DNA from: Marinobacterium arenosum
GTDB lineage: Bacteria; Pseudomonadota; Gammaproteobacteria; Pseudomonadales; Balneatricaceae
Assembly: GCF_019795155.1 (NCBI RefSeq)
Contig: NZ_JAILYN010000041.1
Location: 1-43,100, forward strand
Length of the DNA stretch: 43,100 nt
Reading direction: 5' to 3'
In this document: one piece after another, positions 41,813-43,100 of the stretch
Layout of the letters: each line of letters opens with the position of its first letter
Numbering within the stretch: position 1 is the stretch's first letter
The notes under the pieces: model-generated
Database searches by the model: none
What the model was told of the DNA's origin: nothing
Seen by the model: only the letters and a program-made list of their open reading frames with translations
Made by a program: the position numbers and the translations under genes

Positions 41813-42735
41813 TCGCGGCTCAGTTTCAGGTAGACGCCGAGGCCGATCAGCATCGCCACCGCCGCCATCAGCATCCATACCGCATTGATCACCGCACTGC
41901 CGCCGTCACCGCCATCGAGCAACGACTTGAACATCAACAGCAGCGCCTCGATCGACACCGCGATGATGATCGCCGCCATGAAGCGCGAGATGGTGCGTCG
42001 GGTGGTGTCGTGGTGGTGAATATCCTTGTCGACCAGTACCTCCTCTTCGAGGATCGTCTTGCCGAGGTCGAATATCGACATTCCCAGGGTGATCAGGATC
42101 ACGATACCGAAAGCCCCGGTAGCCACGCTGCTAGCGTCACTGAACACCCGCACCAGCGACTCCAACGCCGAGTAAAGCAACAGCGCCGACACCAGGATCA
42201 GCATAAAGCCGATGAAGCCGTAGATCCCCTGGAAGTAGTGATGGAACCGCGAGCGCATCTCGTCGCCGTTCAGGTAGGAGATCAGTCGCTGCAGATTGAT
42301 ATTGATCACCAGGTAACCACGATCGGTACCGTCCGGATCGACAAAATGCTGCACCGCCGAGATCGACAGTTGGTGGGTGGCGCTGGACAGGTAGGGGTTG
42401 GTGACCACCACCGCGTTGGGCCGAGCCCGGGCCGCCAATACATAAGGGCGCTGGCTGCGGTCACTGCCCTTGCCCAGCGAGCGCCGCTTACGCTCGCTGA
42501 CCGTGGGGCTGTAGGCGGAATCCATCAGTTGGACGCCGCCGCAATCCAGACTGTAGATCAGCTCAACGAAGGGGTAGGCCTCGCTCAGATAATCGACCGT
42601 CTGCTGCTGGGCGTTCTTGTCATGCAGTAGCGCCAAACCGTTCAGGCTGGTCATCATCGATTCCATCAAGCTATGGATGGTCGCTTCATACTGCCGATAG
42701 TGTTCCAGCAGCCGAAAATGGTTCTGGGTGCTCAA
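41788..42735 (-). CDS. PDC-sensor-like multispan membrane protein
   Basis: This protein of about 315 residues has an N-terminal extracytoplasmic-type domain (about 1-175) with PDC/CACHE-like features (YLSEAYPFVELIYSLD, then RGYLVININLQRLISYL). Four hydrophobic spans follow, near FIGFMLILVSALLLYSAL, FGIVILITLGMSI, FMAAIIIAVSIEALLLMF and AVWMLMAAVAMLIGLGVYL. No kinase, cyclase or chemotaxis output domain is present, which is odd for a PDC protein. No membrane span precedes the sensor domain. The frame is open to 42972, but the first about 40 residues there translate a REP palindrome, so the start is placed at TTG 42735 (reading LSTQNHF). The start remains uncertain. Function unknown. Confidence 0.65.
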   Translation of the reverse strand: MSTQNHFRLLEHYRQYEATIHSLMESMMTSLNGLALLHDKNAQQQTVDYLSEAYPFVELIYSLDCGGVQLMDSAYSPTVSERKRRSLGKGSDRSQRPYVLAARARPNAVVVTNPYLSSATHQLSISAVQHFVDPDGTDRGYLVININLQRLISYLNGDEMRSRFHHYFQGIYGFIGFMLILVSALLLYSALESLVRVFSDASSVATGAFGIVILITLGMSIFDLGKTILEEEVLVDKDIHHHDTTRRTISRFMAAIIIAVSIEALLLMFKSLLDGGDGGSAVINAVWMLMAAVAMLIGLGVYLKLSRDRRSQSTG

Positions 42736-43100
42736 GGTTCCGTCGTTCTCTGCTTGGTTATCGTTATTAGGCCGGAGCCTTCGAATATAACGCAGCAAAA
42801 TGACATTGTTAGACTTTGGTATTAACAACCAGCCATTTTTCAAAAAAAACCGACGAATTTGATAAAGCCCGGCTTCGAAATCCTGTTTGAAGTCCGCGGC
42901 CTGTCGCCCTCGGAGCGGGCTGCGAAGCACGGACCCCGTAGCAGCGGGCTCTGACCGCGATGGATATGGCACGGTCTATCGCCCTCGGAGCGGGCTGCTT
43001 GTATCTCTCGTTGATGGGTGATTAGCTACCGCCCATCGCAAGGAGCCGGTGAGCCAGGCGGGCTGCGAAGTCGAAAAGACTGCCCTGTAGATGAGGCCCC
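42736..43100. other. REP-containing region at the window end
   Basis: AT-rich sequence upstream of the PDC-like gene (42740-42870, probable promoter) is followed by REP-like palindromes at 42902-42925, 42931-42960 and 42979-43000 in alternating order. The last 90 bases contain a GATGGG/CCCATC hairpin (about 43014-43038) and an AGTC-GAAAA-GACT mini-hairpin (about 43069-43081). They may belong to a structured element cut by the edge. No gene is seen. Confidence 0.6.
42902..43000. repeat. Three REP-like palindromes
   Basis: TCGCCCTCGGAGCGGGCTGC occurs twice (about 42904 and 42979), with GTAGCAGCGGGCTCTGACC (about 42938) between. These match the elements near 6806, 7070, 26091, 35165 and 35204. 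Confidence 0.8.

Noticed and set aside
43014-43100. Possible end of a group II intron or other structured RNA
   Set aside because: Two small hairpins and a purine-rich stretch look RNA-like, but no domain V motif or reverse transcriptase is visible and the window ends.
1-43100. tRNA or rRNA genes
   Set aside because: I looked for T-loop (GGTTCGAATCC-like) and rRNA landmarks on both strands and found none. A dedicated RNA gene search would be needed to exclude a divergent one.

Overview
The window looks like the chromosome of a GC-rich gammaproteobacterium of the Pseudomonas/Oceanospirillales kind. SpeB and ArgS read closely like their enterobacterial counterparts, the polyamine genes resemble the spu/puu and pot sets of Pseudomonas and E. 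coli, and the intergenic regions carry GTAG-type REP palindromes as in pseudomonads. No rRNA, tRNA or CRISPR array was recognised. The assignment rests on protein resemblance and repeat style only.

Layout. 1-1100: the end of an IS1182-like transposase and an AT-rich orphan membrane/coiled-coil gene (accessory DNA). 1099-6446: LysR regulator divergent from agmatinase speB, an APC-type permease with a structured leader, and a LuxR-type regulator. 6447-7234: a gene-free repeat block with a ~0.27 kb tandem duplication. 7235-10369: lhgO and csiD (glutarate to L-2-hydroxyglutarate to 2-oxoglutarate), divergent from their probable repressor csiR. 10431-17720 (minus strand): puuR-like regulator, then the run puuD-spuC-potF-potG-potH-potI. 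18009-22473 (plus strand, divergent): puuA-like ligase, aldehyde dehydrogenase, NhaC-type antiporter. 22474-23032: terminator running into a 9-bp tandem repeat, then dispersed repeats. 23033-25920: second LuxR-type regulator divergent from argS. 26391-30215: a large secreted M36 metalloprotease. 30751-34930: a second complete potFGHI operon. 34931-35321: a REP cluster. 35322-43100: chemoreceptor, small cupin, LysR regulator, DUF99 protein, the collapsed remains of a TRAP transporter/regulator locus, an AraC-LysE pair, and a PDC-sensor-like membrane protein beside more REPs.

How the genes work together. Most of the window serves polyamine and C4/C5 amine catabolism. Agmatinase makes putrescine from agmatine, and two PotFGHI importers bring polyamines in. 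SpuC-type transamination or PuuA-type gamma-glutamylation, followed by the aldehyde dehydrogenase and PuuD, lead to GABA. CsiD/LhgO handle glutarate, the C5 product of cadaverine/lysine catabolism. The PuuR-like regulator is a good candidate to act on a cluster of GATCAAAA sites between puuD and puuA, with a related site in its own promoter. A second palindrome, TACCC-N5/7-GGGTA, lies upstream of the APC permease, the second LuxR gene and the second potF, and may define a LuxR-type regulon. No gene for GABA transaminase, succinate-semialdehyde dehydrogenase or the PuuB oxidase is present, so those steps must lie elsewhere. I see no clear new defence or mobile system. The most unusual items are the shared operator candidates, the scar of a deleted TRAP/regulator locus, the terminator-linked tandem repeat, and the dispersed palindromic elements.
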